Source: Lophius americanus
Lineage: Eukaryota > Chordata > Actinopteri > Lophiiformes > Lophiidae
Assembly: GCA_037951165.1 (NCBI GenBank)
Contig: JBBDHG010000133.1
Location: 599,501 to 663,500 of the forward strand
DNA length: 64,000 bases
Direction: 5' to 3'
The position numbers and the translations under genes were made by a program. How positions within the stretch are numbered: position 1 is the first letter of the stretch; each line of letters starts with the position of its first letter. Of this stretch, positions 37,761 through 48,401 are shown piece by piece. The notes under the pieces are model-generated. The model had not been told where the DNA came from. It made no database searches and saw nothing but the letters and a program-made list of their open reading frames with translations.

Positions 37761-40407
37761 TGGTGGGGGGGCGTGTGTGAGTGTGTGTGTACCCAGAGAT
37801 CCAGTCCTGTGTAGGCTCAGGTAGGCTCTGTCTCTTTCCAGCCCCCCACCCAGTTCTCTGCGTAGGGCGGTGCGGCCCAGATGACCAGCATATTGACGAA
37901 GGAAGGAGGGAGCGCTGTGTGAGGCGGGAGGGTGCGCAGTGCACACCACTATGGACTCTGAGACACACCATGTCAGATGGGCAGCGAAAGAGAGGGAGAA
38001 AATGAAGAGAGGGAAAAGGAGAGCGCGAGAATTGAGGATAAAGCTCAGGGGGGGTTAAAAACAGAGAATATTTAAAAATAAATAAAGGAAAAAAGAGGGT
38101 TAAAAATGGTTGACGGGTTAAGATGAAGAGAGGCAACAAAACCGCAAAATAGAGACGACAGGTGACAGGAATTGCAGGAGGGAACAGGAGAAAGAGAAAA
38201 AAAGACGGCACAAGGTCACACAGAGACCAGACACAGAAGAGGCAGAACATGTAGGAGCAGTACATTAAGTATTAGAGAGAGACAAAACGGGTAGGAATGC
38301 ATAGCTGCAATAGTCATGTTAGAAAAAAATTGTGACACACAGTTATAGAAATAGTCTTTGAACGAATATAATAAGGTGTGATGATGATGGTTTTGAATAA
38401 CAGAGAGCCAAAAAAATAGACATGCATATGAAAAAAAATAGCAGCTGAACAGTTAGAATAGTATTAGTATGTAATCAAGTGCTCTTTGACTTTATCCAAG
38501 TGGACTGCCATGATAAACCTTTCAAAATGTGTGGAAAGCACTGGAACATACGTGTATCATCACCTCTCTTTCAGATTCAGTATTACTAACAAGCCCTTTT
38601 TGCAGTATGTGGGTGGAAGACCACATGTCACATCTGCTGTATTTGAAATAATCCATAATTTCCTCCACATTGTCCTGTAAATTATCCTATGATTCCAAGA
38701 AGAGACTAGGGTTTAGTCTTCTTCTAAAATGCTCACTAGTCTGCCACAGTCTCGCCTCCAAGAACAGTGGGAGAACAGATCTGAGGTCTGCAGTAGATTC
38801 CACGTTGCCTCTAATTAGCACACTGAAAAATGTGAGGACTGTGTTTTTCCGCCCTTTTGCACAGTCTGACTGATATATAGAGATGTGGGGGCAATGGGTG
38901 ATACAGCCAGAGAGAGGGAAGGAGGAGTTTGTGAGTACAAGACGTAGAGCTGTGGTTAAAGTTTAATGTCCATTTGCTCATCCTCTACATCACATCCTAC
39001 AAACTCCTACTGCCTGGCTCTTCTGAACTGCTGGTGCATGTTGAAACCTAACTGACAAATGTAAAAGCAGGAGGAGGAAGACAGAGATGGCAGGGAGGGA
39101 AATTAATCAGCTAAATGTTTGGAGGCAAATAAGAATGACTAACAACAGACAAACATTATCACTCCATCTATACAAGGTGCAAAGCTGGCAACATCTCAAA
39201 TCAAAATGCAAGACACTGCTTTATGTGAAGACTGATACTTTTACCCTATTTTCTCATTTTTGGTATACCTTTACTTGCCTTTCCTGTGAGATTAAAGCAT
39301 CTTCTGAAACAGAAGCAATCTCCCTCCCTCTATGTTCTGACTTTTATCCATTTAGAGAAGAATAAGATATGAATAGGCACAAACCCAAACACAGAGTTTG
39401 TCAGACGAGGTCTCAATGTCAAAAGGTCTCAGTAAAAATCTTGTTTTTTCCATAGAGGAACCTGCAATCCTGGAAGAACCCCAGCAGATGGCACCCAGAG
39501 TTATCAAGTATACATTGCTTATAGCATTTCATTCCAGAGTAGAGACCCGTGAGAAGAGACGAATGAATGATCAAATCTTAATTTTTAAAAAATCATTGTG
39601 AATTCACACAAGTTTTCAACTTCTGTGTGACTCAGACAAGAGAAGTGAACGGTGAAGTGGAGGTGAAGGAATAAAAGCTGAGGTGAAGATGATATGATGA
39701 TGATAAAACATTTCTTCAAGCCTTCAGGGAATATCAAAAAGCATAGGAACACAATGTTTCTAATATATAAATATATGACAACAAATTCATTATCGCATGT
39801 AAAAGTTCAGTGTTCTGTAGACACATAAAAGTGGAAGAGTATTATGTCCTTCCTGCACCTCCTTCATCTCTCCGCGCCTACATCATCATTTGAATTGCAT
39901 CAGTAAATACTTTATCATAATGATGATAGGGCTCCAAATTAAGTCTGATGGTCTTGAACAGTTGAAGCAAATATGAAATTGCTCCTTAATAATGTAACTC
40001 CCTTGTTTCTGTGTGGAAGCACACGAGCCAAGACCGATTTCCGAGTCTAGCTAATCTGTGTTTGAAGCTCAAAAGGTTATGGAGGTGACACAATTACTCC
40101 TCACTAAAATGACAGCTTTGCTACCTTTTCTAAAAGCCGTCTCTTCCATTTCCTCGTCTTCAAATTTGTATGGTTGTTGCAACTGGTCTGGTGTATTCCT
40201 GTGTGTGACTGCATTGGTCAGAAAGGCGCTATATAAGTCCAATTTATTATTATTATTATTATTATTATGTGTCTCACCATTGTCCCTGGCGGTGGATGGC
40301 TCATCCAAGGCCATCTGTTCAGCCAGTTCGGACAGGGATTCATCAACGGGCCGAGCGCTGCGTAGAGACATGGACAGCCTCCGCTTGATTATCTTCATCC
40401 TGTCCAT
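5695..40407 (-). CDS. cdk16: PCTAIRE-type cyclin-dependent kinase (CDK16/17/18 group)
   Basis: Serine/threonine kinase of the PCTAIRE subfamily, activated by cyclin Y-type partners at membranes and working in neurons, spermatogenesis and vesicle traffic. Coding exons in transcript order: 40407-40278, 24327-24194, 19008-18883, 12812-12756, 12645-12531, 12334-12240, 12112-12050, 11914-11791, 11104-10984, 10713-10616, 10522-10417, 9857-9815, 9708-9618, 9533-9456, 5732-5695. All borders are GT-AG and phases join into 472 residues. Seen: ATP-binding loop GEGTYATV at 148-155, lysine K170 in VALK, PCTAIRE helix at 181-187, HRD at 260-262, DFG at 280-282, WYRPPDVLLG at 302-311. The N-terminus MDRMKIIKRRLSMSLR and RVRMRN, LPEGYLEK, SRRLRR favour CDK16. 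However, DESLSELAEQM is CDK17-like and LEDTASIFS, TEYSTPIDMW and the tail GKSRRQSVLF are CDK17/18-like. Subfamily is very sure; paralog is not. Extra exons between the first two are possible. Confidence 0.82.
5735..5768. repeat. (GA)n microsatellite abutting the last kinase splice acceptor
   Basis: An uninterrupted GA run of about 34 bases on the + strand. On the - strand it is a CT run ending directly in CAG before the last coding exon at 5732, so it forms the polypyrimidine tract of the kinase's final intron. Confidence 0.9.
6119..6217. repeat. (CA)n microsatellite
   Basis: About 99 bases of CA repeats with two single-base interruptions (around 6169 and 6194). The His/Thr and Cys/Val frames it creates are not genes. 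Confidence 0.95.
8590..8841. repeat. Local duplication of a ~55-base block, ~194 bases apart
   Basis: Two similar blocks start with GAGTTAAAT and end with CTATATTTTCTT, at about 8590-8650 and 8784-8841. They differ at several positions, so the duplication is old. It lies in the last kinase intron and has no evident function. Confidence 0.55.
11673..11715. repeat. (TA)n microsatellite
   Basis: About 43 bases of alternating TA in the kinase intron between the exons at 11914-11791 and 11104-10984 on the upstream side of neither exon border; it lies about 75 bases below 11791. Confidence 0.9.
12813..18882 (-). other. Kinase intron between the exons at 18883 and 12812
   Basis: About 6 kb with no supported exon. 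It holds a (CA)n tract at 15948-16019 and a CT-rich segment around 13090-13310 that resembles teleost interspersed repeats. A tiny direct duplication (CATCCTGATTGTAAGA) lies at about 12903-12935. The remainder shows nothing I can name. Confidence 0.6.
15948..16019. repeat. (CA)n microsatellite
   Basis: About 72 bases of uninterrupted CA dinucleotides inside a kinase intron. Confidence 0.95.
20982..21467. mobile_element. hAT-like non-autonomous DNA transposon (MITE)
   Basis: The ends are imperfect inverted repeats: TAGAGTTGCA on the left and TGCACCTCTA on the right. The subterminal sequences carry GATCGGTGATCAGC and CGGTATCGGCC, typical of hAT-derived teleost elements that begin TAGRGATGCACCGAT. 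The eight bases flanking each side, GTTCAGAT and GATCGGAT, agree at six positions, which fits a decayed 8-bp target duplication. At 486 bases it has no room for a transposase. Family assignment rests on resemblance of the ends. Confidence 0.65.
23992..24055. repeat. 20-base tandem repeat, about three copies
   Basis: The unit GATTAAGAGACATTTACATT repeats three times with one base change in the last copy. It lies about 140 bases below the kinase exon at 24327-24194, within the intron. Confidence 0.9.
25881..26036. repeat. TA-rich microsatellite with perfect inverted arms
   Basis: A long alternating TA tract (about 25939-26025) with a more mixed TA-rich leader. AAATACATAATTAT at 25907-25920 is the exact reverse complement of ATAATTATGTATTT at 26023-26036, so the whole can fold into a hairpin or cruciform. 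Confidence 0.9.
28155..28326 (-). CDS. Candidate alternative first coding exon of the PCTAIRE kinase
   Basis: On the - strand an ATG (28324-28326) opens a frame of 57 codons plus one base. It ends at a strong donor, G|GTGAGT, with the last exon base at 28155. The leftover phase equals that of the standard first exon (40278), so it can splice directly to the exon at 24327 and read on in frame into IVHENVKMGSDG. The peptide begins MDISGNPKECRTVRDSKM and ends CRPPGNRI. It is rich in Arg and acidic residues, with RDTPVRLSP as a possible proline-directed phosphorylation site. PCTAIRE kinases are known to use variable N-termini. No acceptor is needed if it is a transcription-start exon. Evidence is frame, donor and phase only; I do not recognise the peptide itself. 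Confidence 0.5.
30374..30720. repeat. Degenerate tandem repeat, unit about 151 bases, 2.3 copies
   Basis: Copy one runs about 30374-30523, copy two 30524-30674, and a partial copy follows to about 30720. Shared blocks are ATAATTTCCTAACCGTT or its variants near the start, ATGAATTTACT in the middle, and CATATTTTACTCACTAGGGG near the end. The copies have diverged considerably. I recognise no coding potential. Confidence 0.75.
33195..33272. repeat. Short degenerate ATGGGTTTAAAT-type tandem repeat
   Basis: Five or so variants of ATATGGGTTTA in 78 bases. The reading frame across it gives a repeated KYGF motif, which is a by-product of the repeat. Confidence 0.6.
33600..33780. mobile_element. Teleost interspersed repeat fragment (non-LTR type tail)
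   Basis: The blocks CTTTAGGGGTCGCCACGGCGG, CATTCCTGACACAACCCTCC and TTTATCCGGGCCTGG are signatures of a very common teleost retroposon-type repeat. Recognition is from memory of the family, so its class (LINE versus SINE) is left open. Confidence 0.55.
35341..37063 (+). mobile_element. Degenerate Tc1/mariner transposon with a nested insertion
   Basis: The left end GCTGTGAAAAGTATTGGCCCC and right end CAGTACTTTTTCACAGC are inverted, matching the ends of a common fish Tc1-like element. Between them lie decayed transposase stretches in the + sense. Around 35686-35810 there is a helix-turn-helix region with ESHQSGKGYKAISK. Near 35965-36040 the central part reads like KVASGVNQ. Around 36430-36890 there are later parts up to the DLNPIE-like region. 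About 380 bases at 36046-36428 do not belong to the transposase and look like a second inserted repeat. Frameshifts and stops break the frame throughout, so it is inactive. It sits in the first coding intron of the kinase, on the opposite strand. Confidence 0.75.
37684..37759. repeat. (GT)n microsatellite
   Basis: About 76 bases of GT dinucleotides. It produces the His/Thr-rich end of a 200-codon minus-strand frame that is not a gene. Confidence 0.95.
40183..40268. mobile_element. SINE/LINE 3' tail with (ATT)n next to a kinase splice donor
   Basis: AAGGCGCTATATAAGTCCAA followed by (TTATTA)n is the characteristic 3' end of widespread teleost retroposons. Its ATT tract ends about nine bases inside the intron from the donor of the first coding kinase exon (donor at 40277-40276 on the - strand). 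Confidence 0.65.
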
Positions 40408-43400
40408 CTTCTCGACCGCGCCACTGTGGCCCACAGGCCTACGATATAAGGGAACAAAAACACGATTATCATCATCATCAGCAACATCTGCATCACCATC
40501 ATCGATATCATCAAGGGGCTTTTGTGTTCTTTGTAAATATGGACAGCTAAGCACACAGTGCTTCATCGTCTTCATTGTATAGTGAATCTATTGCTGCGCA
40601 GCCTAGAGGTACATTTCCCATAGTTCTTTGGGCTCCCCGTTATTGTCTTTGCCCACGTAGCATGTGCTCTCTCATTGTTATGTGTCCCAAGTGCAAACAT
40701 TGCAGAATAGAGAAGACAGAAGTCGTGAGAAGACCCATAGGGGCAGAAAAAGTGAGCAGCAAACAAATATTTTACAGAAAACAACATATTAAAAGCTTCC
40801 AATGGGGCTTCGCAGGGATTTCAGATCAGATGAGCTCTCCTAGATGAGGTACGATTGGGTTATATTTCACCGGCTCTTAGTCCATTTTATCATAAAACAG
40901 TAGATATCTACTGAACTAAAACATTATGATAATTAGTTCTTCATACTATAAACATACATGATGTGTAGTTGGTTCTATGATCTCCGAAATTACGTTGGCG
41001 AGTAAGACTGGTTTCAAATACTTTAAAAATGAATAACAATAATACATTTTATTTATAGAGCTTTTCCTGAGTACTCAAAGTTGCTTTACAGGTACATAAA
41101 AAAACAATTAAAACAACATTTTAAACCAGGAAACAAAACATAAGCCGCTGAAATAACAATAACTTCCACTCTTCCACTCACTGCTACTTCTATCTTACCA
41201 ATAGAAGTTTGACAGTTGACATGCGCAAGAGCAAACACATACGCACACGTAGCACCCACTGCCCTTTTTTGCGTCCAACCTTGGAGGCTTCAACAAAAGC
41301 TATTCATCCTTTCAGGCTCTGAGTCTTTCAGGCCTATTAGAGACAGCAAGCGTTCTGAGGGAATTCAAACCCAGTGATCCTAACTCAGGAGGACTGGCTT
41401 TTTTCACTTGAGGATGTGCTCAGGCGAGCTTCCACTGAGAACAACAATCCCTCTGCCAATTTACAGGGGAACCTATTGTATGTCATTTGCAAGCCAGCCA
41501 GAAAAGTTTCTCCATCATGAAAAGGAAATTTATTTAAAAAAAGGAGCAAATGATTAAGGAGAGCTACTCAAACTAATTTCATAACAACCCTTACACTTGG
41601 ATTAACAGTACGGAACAATTCTCCCTCCCCCTTATTTTCCCAGACTTAGTAGAATAGAAGCCAGTTCAGATACGGAGACTCGGTTCTCCTCATACAGTGG
41701 GGCAGACATGTTATTCCAATTTTCAGGAATAGATTATTCTTTATCGAGGAAAAGCCCAAAATACAATATTAATAACCCACCTAAATACATTTGAGAATTT
41801 AACAATAAATCAACTTACACATAAGCCTCAATCAAGGTATTCCAGCAAACATGTAAACCATCACAATAATGACTAATTTTGCATTGCAAGTTTAACTTTG
41901 CTCCATTTACTTACAGATGATTTTTTATAAAATATTAGACCTAATGATCTGTGGACCATTGTGTTTTATCATATCTTAGCTATTAAATCTTGATCAAATT
42001 GTTTTTTAAAACATGCTATACAAAAAGGTTGAGCTAATTTCATTACAATTGACTATTTTCCAATAAATACAAGATTTTATTGTTAAATAATTTGATAAGT
42101 CATTCAGTAAGTCAGTAAAAACATTCTTGACCTTGATTTTATGGGAAATGTAAAGTGTTGAAGATATTAAATTAATGAATATCCCACAGAAATAACATGT
42201 GCAAAATAAATAATCTAACAAAAAATGTCCCTATTCTTTCCTAGTCTTCCTGTTCTTTTTTTTTTTTTTTGCTTGGCAATGACATCATAGGGTTATTTTG
42301 ATTATTGTGCATTTCCGTATCCCATCGTTATTAAAATGGATGTACTTCCTATCCCAGTTTTGATGGAACATTACTCTATGTCAAATTATTAGCAGCAATG
42401 GCAGCATATTAGCCATATGTAAATAAACTAAAGGTTAGGTGCATACAACAATGTAATGAAAACAATCTTCACGCACACAGTTGTGAAATTGTGATTGAAA
42501 ACACAACAAAATGAATGCCAGGTCATTCGACATCACTGCCTGCATACAAATGCCAAGTGGTGCCGTGCAGTCACAGTTTTCACAAGAATTGCATTCTGTC
42601 AGTTTACATAGTGACAGCAACAATAGAGTTTTCAAAAGGTTACACTCTGGAACCCATGCAAAATGTTTGCATTTTCAGGCTCTAAGAATGTTATTGTTGT
42701 ATAAATAATAGGCCAAACCGCGACAAAAGGTTACAGTTTCATGCAAAAATGTTGTTGAGTAAACAGTGGTTAGTGTTATGAATGTGTGCTTGATGTTTTG
42801 TCTCGTCTGGTGCTAACAGACCGGATACAACAGCGAGTGAGAGACGGGACGTGGGGCTCCAACATGTGCAGGACACCCTGACATGACACCTTGCCAATCC
42901 CAAGCAAGTCCAATATATTACTTTCACTAAACAGAGATACACACTCCAAATGATGGAGGCTAGTTAAAAAAACACCACAAGTATTCTACTTTATGAGCAT
43001 TTAGTGAACACACAAGTAAAGAGTAAATCCTTTCCAACCTTTTTATTACCAAGGCGTTTGTGAGTGTCTGTTAGTGACCTGTGAGCGTGTCATGTACACG
43101 TGTGGTTCCACATGTCTTTGTGGAAGAATGAAGGTGAGAGGAAGTGACTAGCCCGCCAGCAAGACAGGAGGAGGAACATTTATCCAAGAAACATAACATT
43201 AAGGTTGCTAAGTTACAGGCCCAAGGCTGAGACTTCAGTTTGTATCTCTGAGGTAAAGAGAAGAAGAAATAAGTCACAGGGGCACAATTCTTTGAATTCC
43301 TATCACATATCTCTCTGCTATGGAAAAACACAGACATTTCACACTTGCACTCAGGTCAGCTATAAAAACTTCCAGTCATCCAGAGCTCAGGGTGCCACAC

Positions 43401-45939
43401 AGTGCTGCAGCAACAGATCCTCGCCATCTTTGCTCTGGGATTCCCACATATCTACCGAAAAGAACATATGAATCAGCCGGCCTGACCATAATTTTGACAC
43501 AAACATGGGTAGAGACACAAGAAGTGAAGATATCAATAACTTGTGGGCCCAAAAAACGATTTTTTTCAGTAGTGTCTTAACTCCTTTGTCCATTTTATCA
43601 CAAACAAAGCGAGCATTCTTCGGTTTCAGTGGCGCATGAATCACACATACGTATACTCATATTCAATGTGGCAGAGAGGATCCGGCACACAGTGGCACTC
43701 CAAACATGGCTTGTTGTAGTGGCCTCAGGACGCATAAGTGAGCCTCAAATCTGCCCAACTACAGAATCCTCCACACATGCACATTAACACGCAAATAAAG
43801 ACAACAGAAAAACAAAACAGCATAGAATTCTCTATAAAGGCCCAATGGCTTCTCCTCGACAGCTCTTCAATCGCTTAACCTTATCTCTAGAGTCAGATGA
43901 GGATGTTGTATTAAGGGGTGAAGATGAGGAAGAAATTTTAATTTTCGGCATTAAGAGGGTCCACTTTTAGAATTTGGGGGAGATCTGGCAGAGACAGTTC
44001 TCCAAAAGTTGACAATAAGAACACTTATAGCAGGATAATGTGCCTGAAATCCATGTCACAATTATATGAAGAACAGTTTTTTTAATAATAGAAAATGTAG
44101 ATACATTTTTTTATATAGATAACCAAACTGCTGTAATGCCCTTCGGACTTTTAAATACATTTAAATGAATACATGTACAAGCAAATTTGAATAGTTTGGA
44201 ATTTCTGCCGACTGAAATTTGTAGGTATGATCATATCATCATGAAAGGCACAGGACGAAAGGGAAAATCTGGAAAGCCAAAACTGCTTTGTTACTCCACA
44301 AAGGATGTGTGTTTGTCCGTCTGTTTATTTGTCAGCAAGATTACGGAAAAACTAATGGATCGTTATGCGTGAAATTCAACCCAGACGTAGTTTTTGGCAC
44401 ATCCTAAAGATGACTAAATTTTGGTGACATCATGTCTTTTGCAGCATTTAAAATAAAATAAAAAGATGTTTGGGGTAATAATGTCACAATGCGGTGAGGC
44501 CCTCTATTGAAACTGTCTATTATTGATGCCTTCTTTTGATTCCTTTGATGTTTCCTTGGGGCTGGGGCTTGGGGCTAGGTGGGTTAAACAGAGATACTGA
44601 AGTAGAAGGCGCAGGAGAGGATCGCCTACAAAGTATTTGGGAGATTCTCGGGGAGTTTGTTGGAGTAGATTTGGTGGCTGGCAATAACTCATATGATAAT
44701 GATAATAATCATGCATAGGGAAATCTGCATGATTAAACCTTGGGGATTGTTGTGTCTTATTCCTTTGATGTTTGATACTGGAGAGGAAGAGGAAATTACG
44801 TAACAATGACTGTTAGTCTAAATCTTAAACTGGACAACTGGGTCAGAGCATTTCTCTTTGAGCTGTCTGGGTAGATTGTACCAAAGTGTTCACACGAAGA
44901 ACTACTGGTAAACCAGTGTCAGGGTCATGGACGCCCGAGGTTCACCGATGTGCATGCGGAGCGAAGGATGGCTAGTGCTGCAACCAACACAACAACTAAT
45001 AGCACAAAATGTTGAATCAGTTAATGCCAGTTCTGATTGAAAACTGCCCTGGAGGCAAAAAGGAAGCTTAAAAAATAGTAGGCAAGTGGTTTTAATGTTA
45101 AGGCTGATTATTGTATATTGGTCAGGACATTCCAGCTGCAAATAATTTCAATCTCCAAGAGTCTAGTGCCTTGTTTAATTACATCATCAGTTAACCACTT
45201 GAGTACACCTGAAGGTCCAGAAACAGGTGCATCCTGTTCAACAGTACAAGGTTTCAGGACATTACAGGGAGGCAAAATCCTGGAAGGCGTTATAAGAAGT
45301 CCTTTGTGTGTAAAATCATTTAAAAGCTTATGATGCTTTTCTAAAACAAAAGAAAATAAAAATATGCCCAAGACAAAACTGTAGTTCAACAGTCAGTACT
45401 GTAAATTTATAATGAATATAGTAATAACAATGTAATTGAGATTAGAAATGAGAGATTTGCAGTAACAGCGATGCAATTATACATGTGGAATTAAGATACA
45501 GCTACAGCAATAACAATGTTTGCTATATTTAGACTTCAAGATATTAAGTAACACTGAAAAAAATATAGATTTGAGAATTCAAGTTATAAAGATATCAAGA
45601 TATAACACAGTGTAATTGTAGATTTGGAATTCAAGTCATATGCATTAAGGCAATGCAGAAATAACGGGATCTTATTACATATATGGACTCAATTAATGCA
45701 GTAATAAGCGTTTAAATGTAGATTCTGAATTCCAAATATGAGATAATCACACAAGCGTCGTCAATCTTGGGTGGAAGAGCACAGCCAGTGAGGGATGCGC
45801 ATGATTTTTGAATCTGGACATCCCACACGTAGATGGACATAAATAATTTAGTGCTAAACGATAGTCCCAACACGCCCCGAAGAAATAAGCTATAAGATCT
45901 TTTTCTATTGCTAATAATTGTCCGTTGAGTGAATGAGTA
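40408..45939 (-). other. Kinase 5' region: presumed 5' UTR and first intron
   Basis: The sequence directly upstream of the kinase ATG contains candidate acceptors (for example TATCGTAG|GCCTG near 40440), so the coding exon probably begins with 5' UTR there. Beyond that I see no exon. Repeat fragments are present: a LINE-type tail TTTTATTTATAGAGC at about 41035-41110, a teleost repeat at about 44260-44375, and a Tc1-type fragment at about 44890-45120. A loose ~25-base degenerate repeat (variants of GTAGATTTGGAATTCAAG) spans 45430-45730. Confidence 0.45.
44890..45120 (+). mobile_element. Tc1/IS630-type transposase fragment
   Basis: The blocks GTCATGGACGCCCGAGGTTC, ACCGATGTGCATGCGGAGCG and GTTTTAATGTTAAGGCTGAT match pieces of a common teleost Tc1-like element. 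The copy is internally shortened, with no open frame. A related piece is at 58019-58121. Confidence 0.5.
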
Positions 45940-46990
45940 AATGTACCACCCATTGGCGGACTTCCACCGGATTATTGACCACACTACCGGACAGAACTGT
46001 CACATTGGCGGACCAGCAAAGATTCTCCCAATTTCCCAGGCAACAAGGCGGAGGAGGACTCATCGGAGGGCGGCAGGCAGCCGGACGATAAATATACACT
46101 GGACTCCAACAAATATGCGGCGGTTTGTGTCGGGCCTGGCTGGCAGAGAGCTCCCCTCAACCTTACGGGCCTTTCGCGTTTTCGGTCAGTCCCCCTCTCC
46201 TCGTGTTTTCCTGACGCACGTATCCGGGAGGAAGAGAGTTAGGCAGGGCAAAGAAAAAGTTAGGCGGACACCCATCCGGCTCGTAAAGTCCGCGGAAAGA
46301 GGAGTGGGCTCATTTCCAGGAGTCATGATTGCGGATTTACGAGCTATGATCCGACACAGTGTGCATTGTCTGCTGACGTGAATCTGATCGCTGTTTGGGT
46401 TCTCCGAGGCTGTCGCTTCTACCTGCTGTGCTCTCGCCAACATAATACACAGATCCCGGCTATTACAATAACACGGAGTACGCGTTCGTGTTCGACTTTT
46501 ACGCACATTCGCTTGAATGAGCCTGAAAAAAAAACTCCACCTGCAATGTCAGCTGATAGGACGACAGTGGGTGTCGGGGCTACTTGTCCCGACAGTGTCG
46601 TGACTGGATGGAAAACGTATGTTCGAGTGTAAACATGAACATGAAGCATAAACTCGGCGCTGCCACTGACCTGCTGGTGTGGGTGCTGCAGGAGACTATT
46701 GTTCCACGGGTGTGTGGTTATCCACGCAGCACGCTTGAATGGATCCACTGCGACAAGTTCCTGCAACTCCTCCACTGGAAAACTCACCACTTCGCCTCTT
46801 ACGGTCGGATAAATCTTATCTCTGCGGCTCGAGCTGTGCAACCGTGTCCTTCTGCCTGCGTGGGCGCATTGTTAATCTTTGAGAAGGTCTGATTTCACTC
46901 TACTTTCGCTCAGAAACACCACCGTCCCGTCCCGTGATCATCAAACATCTCGCTGCTGATGTGCGGATCCCCAGCGGAAGCAATGGCGCC
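45940..46990 (-). promoter_or_regulatory. CpG-rich promoter-like region, probably of the PCTAIRE kinase
   Basis: Unlike the AT-rich surroundings, this kilobase is GC-rich and dense in CpG (for example GGCGGAGGAGG, CCTTTCGCGTTTTCGG, ACTCGGCGCTGCC), which is typical of a housekeeping-type promoter and first non-coding exon. It lies about 5.5 kb upstream of the kinase start codon and 5.5 kb from the p4htm start, so the kinase on the - strand is the most likely user. The ORFs across it (for example 45941-46381 + and 46419-46841 -) have no recognisable domain. A clear donor for a 5' exon could not be chosen by eye. Confidence 0.45.
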
Positions 46991-47009
46991 ATGCCGGAAA
47001 ACACCGCAA

Positions 47010-47123
47010 GGGGTGTGTGTGTTCGTGTGTCTGCGTGTTTGTGAGTGAGACTGTCTGTGTGTGTGTGTGTGTGTGAGACAGAGAGAGAGACAGAGAGAGA
47101 GAGAGAGACAGCGACAGAGACAG
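47010..47123. repeat. GT and GA low-complexity tracts
   Basis: A GTGTGT-rich stretch followed by GAGAGACAGAGA repeats at the edge of the CpG-rich region. Non-coding. Confidence 0.85.
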
Positions 47124-47329
47124 AGAACCTGTGTCTTTTTAACCTCCACCCCCAACTCCGACTGTGTGAAACAGTGAAAGGGGGGGTCTCTAGGATTGAA
47201 TAGGTCTCCTTATCCAAAACCCCGGCTCATCTATTCACCCCGTAGATATTAACTCAACAGAATATTATGGAACTATAAAATCCATTTTTTCGGTATCAGG
47301 ACTGAGAAATGTCCAGGTGTCATTTTCGA

Positions 47330-47850
47330 AATCGTAGTCAAACAAAAGTCCTCAGACAAAAAGGCATGATAACAACAATAAAGTTGTCGTTTTTTGAGAA
47401 AAGTCATAATAATATAGGAATAAAGTTGTAATGTTTATGGGGAAAGGGTCTTTATATTACGGGAAGGAATTTAGCAAAAATATTAGGGATGAAAGAATCA
47501 TAAGAGGATATCGTTGTAATTTCATGGCGGAAAAGTCATAATATCACAAGAAAGCAGTCGTAATTATATGACAAATTCATAACGCAATTGTAATTATGAC
47601 ATAAAGTCATATCATTATAATAATTATATGACATAAACTCATAATATTGTGAGGTTATAGATGTGTGTGTGTCACCTTTGTTACAGAGGAGATTGCTGGT
47701 ATTGTAAGGTTAATGCCATGACTTTTATCTTGTAACAACGTTACTTTTTCTCACAATATATATATTTTTTTCTCATAGAAAGTACCACTTTGACTAAAAT
47801 TATGACTCTTTGTCATAATATTGTGAGTTCCTATTCTCATAACGGTTTTG
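47330..47850. repeat. Degenerate repeats of the AAAGTCATAATATTRYRAG type
   Basis: Many variants of AAGTCATAATAT and AAAGTTGTAAT recur at irregular 20-40 base intervals, first in one sense and then (from about 47700) in the reverse-complement sense. This pattern is common in fish intergenic DNA. No coding potential. Confidence 0.6.
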
Positions 47851-48281
47851 ATTTAATAAATTGATTTATTTTGTTTTTCATTCAATATAGCCGATTCTGT
47901 TCTATCATAGGAACGTGACAGGGGAGAACATTTTGAGATATATCTGTTTTGTTGTTGCCTTTATTTAGCAGATTTGATCAATTGCACATACACTGCTTCA
48001 TGGATTTCAAGGAAACTCTGTGGAAGGGTGGGATATGTGCAATGGAACTAATTATTTATATTTTTATGAGATTCCTCATGTAAGGAATATATTATTGTGA
48101 TTCTAAATTCTAGGTGTGTGTTGTGTTCTTTTTAATGCTCTCTGGTTTTGCTGGAGGAATTGATGATAATAATCTCTCCTTTTTTCATATTATGAGATTT
48201 AAATCCATATTAATACACTGGTTTTATGCACAGATAGGAAACACAGGCTGAATTGGAACTGATTTATAAAGTACAAATATC

Positions 48282-48308
48282 ATATAGAAGTAGAAACATA
48301 TGTATATA

Positions 48309-48401
<93 letters not shown>

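Larger units (their letters stand above)
28327..40277 (-). other. 5' part of the first coding intron of the kinase gene
   Basis: About 12 kb of non-coding sequence upstream of the alternative exon. It carries a degenerate ~151-base tandem repeat (30374-30720), teleost interspersed repeats (33600-33780), a nested Tc1 element (35341-37063), a (GT)n tract (37684-37759) and a repeat tail close to the donor (40183-40268). The pyrimidine-rich region 28800-29400 gives Ser/Leu/Phe-rich frames on the + strand with no domain. Confidence 0.55.

Noticed and set aside
37663..38265. 200-codon minus-strand ORF, the longest in the window outside the sFRP exon
   Set aside because: It runs through a (GT)n microsatellite and purine-rich DNA; the product is Ser/Leu/Phe/His/Thr low complexity with no domain.
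40058..40582. 174-codon + strand ORF
   Set aside because: Antisense to the first coding kinase exon plus a retroposon tail; no recognisable protein.
45941..46381. 146-codon + strand ORF in the CpG-rich region
   Set aside because: GC-rich DNA has few stops; no domain and no supporting splice structure.
46900..47217. 105-codon minus-strand ORF with Ser/His/Thr repeats
   Set aside because: Product of GT and GA low-complexity DNA next to the CpG-rich region.
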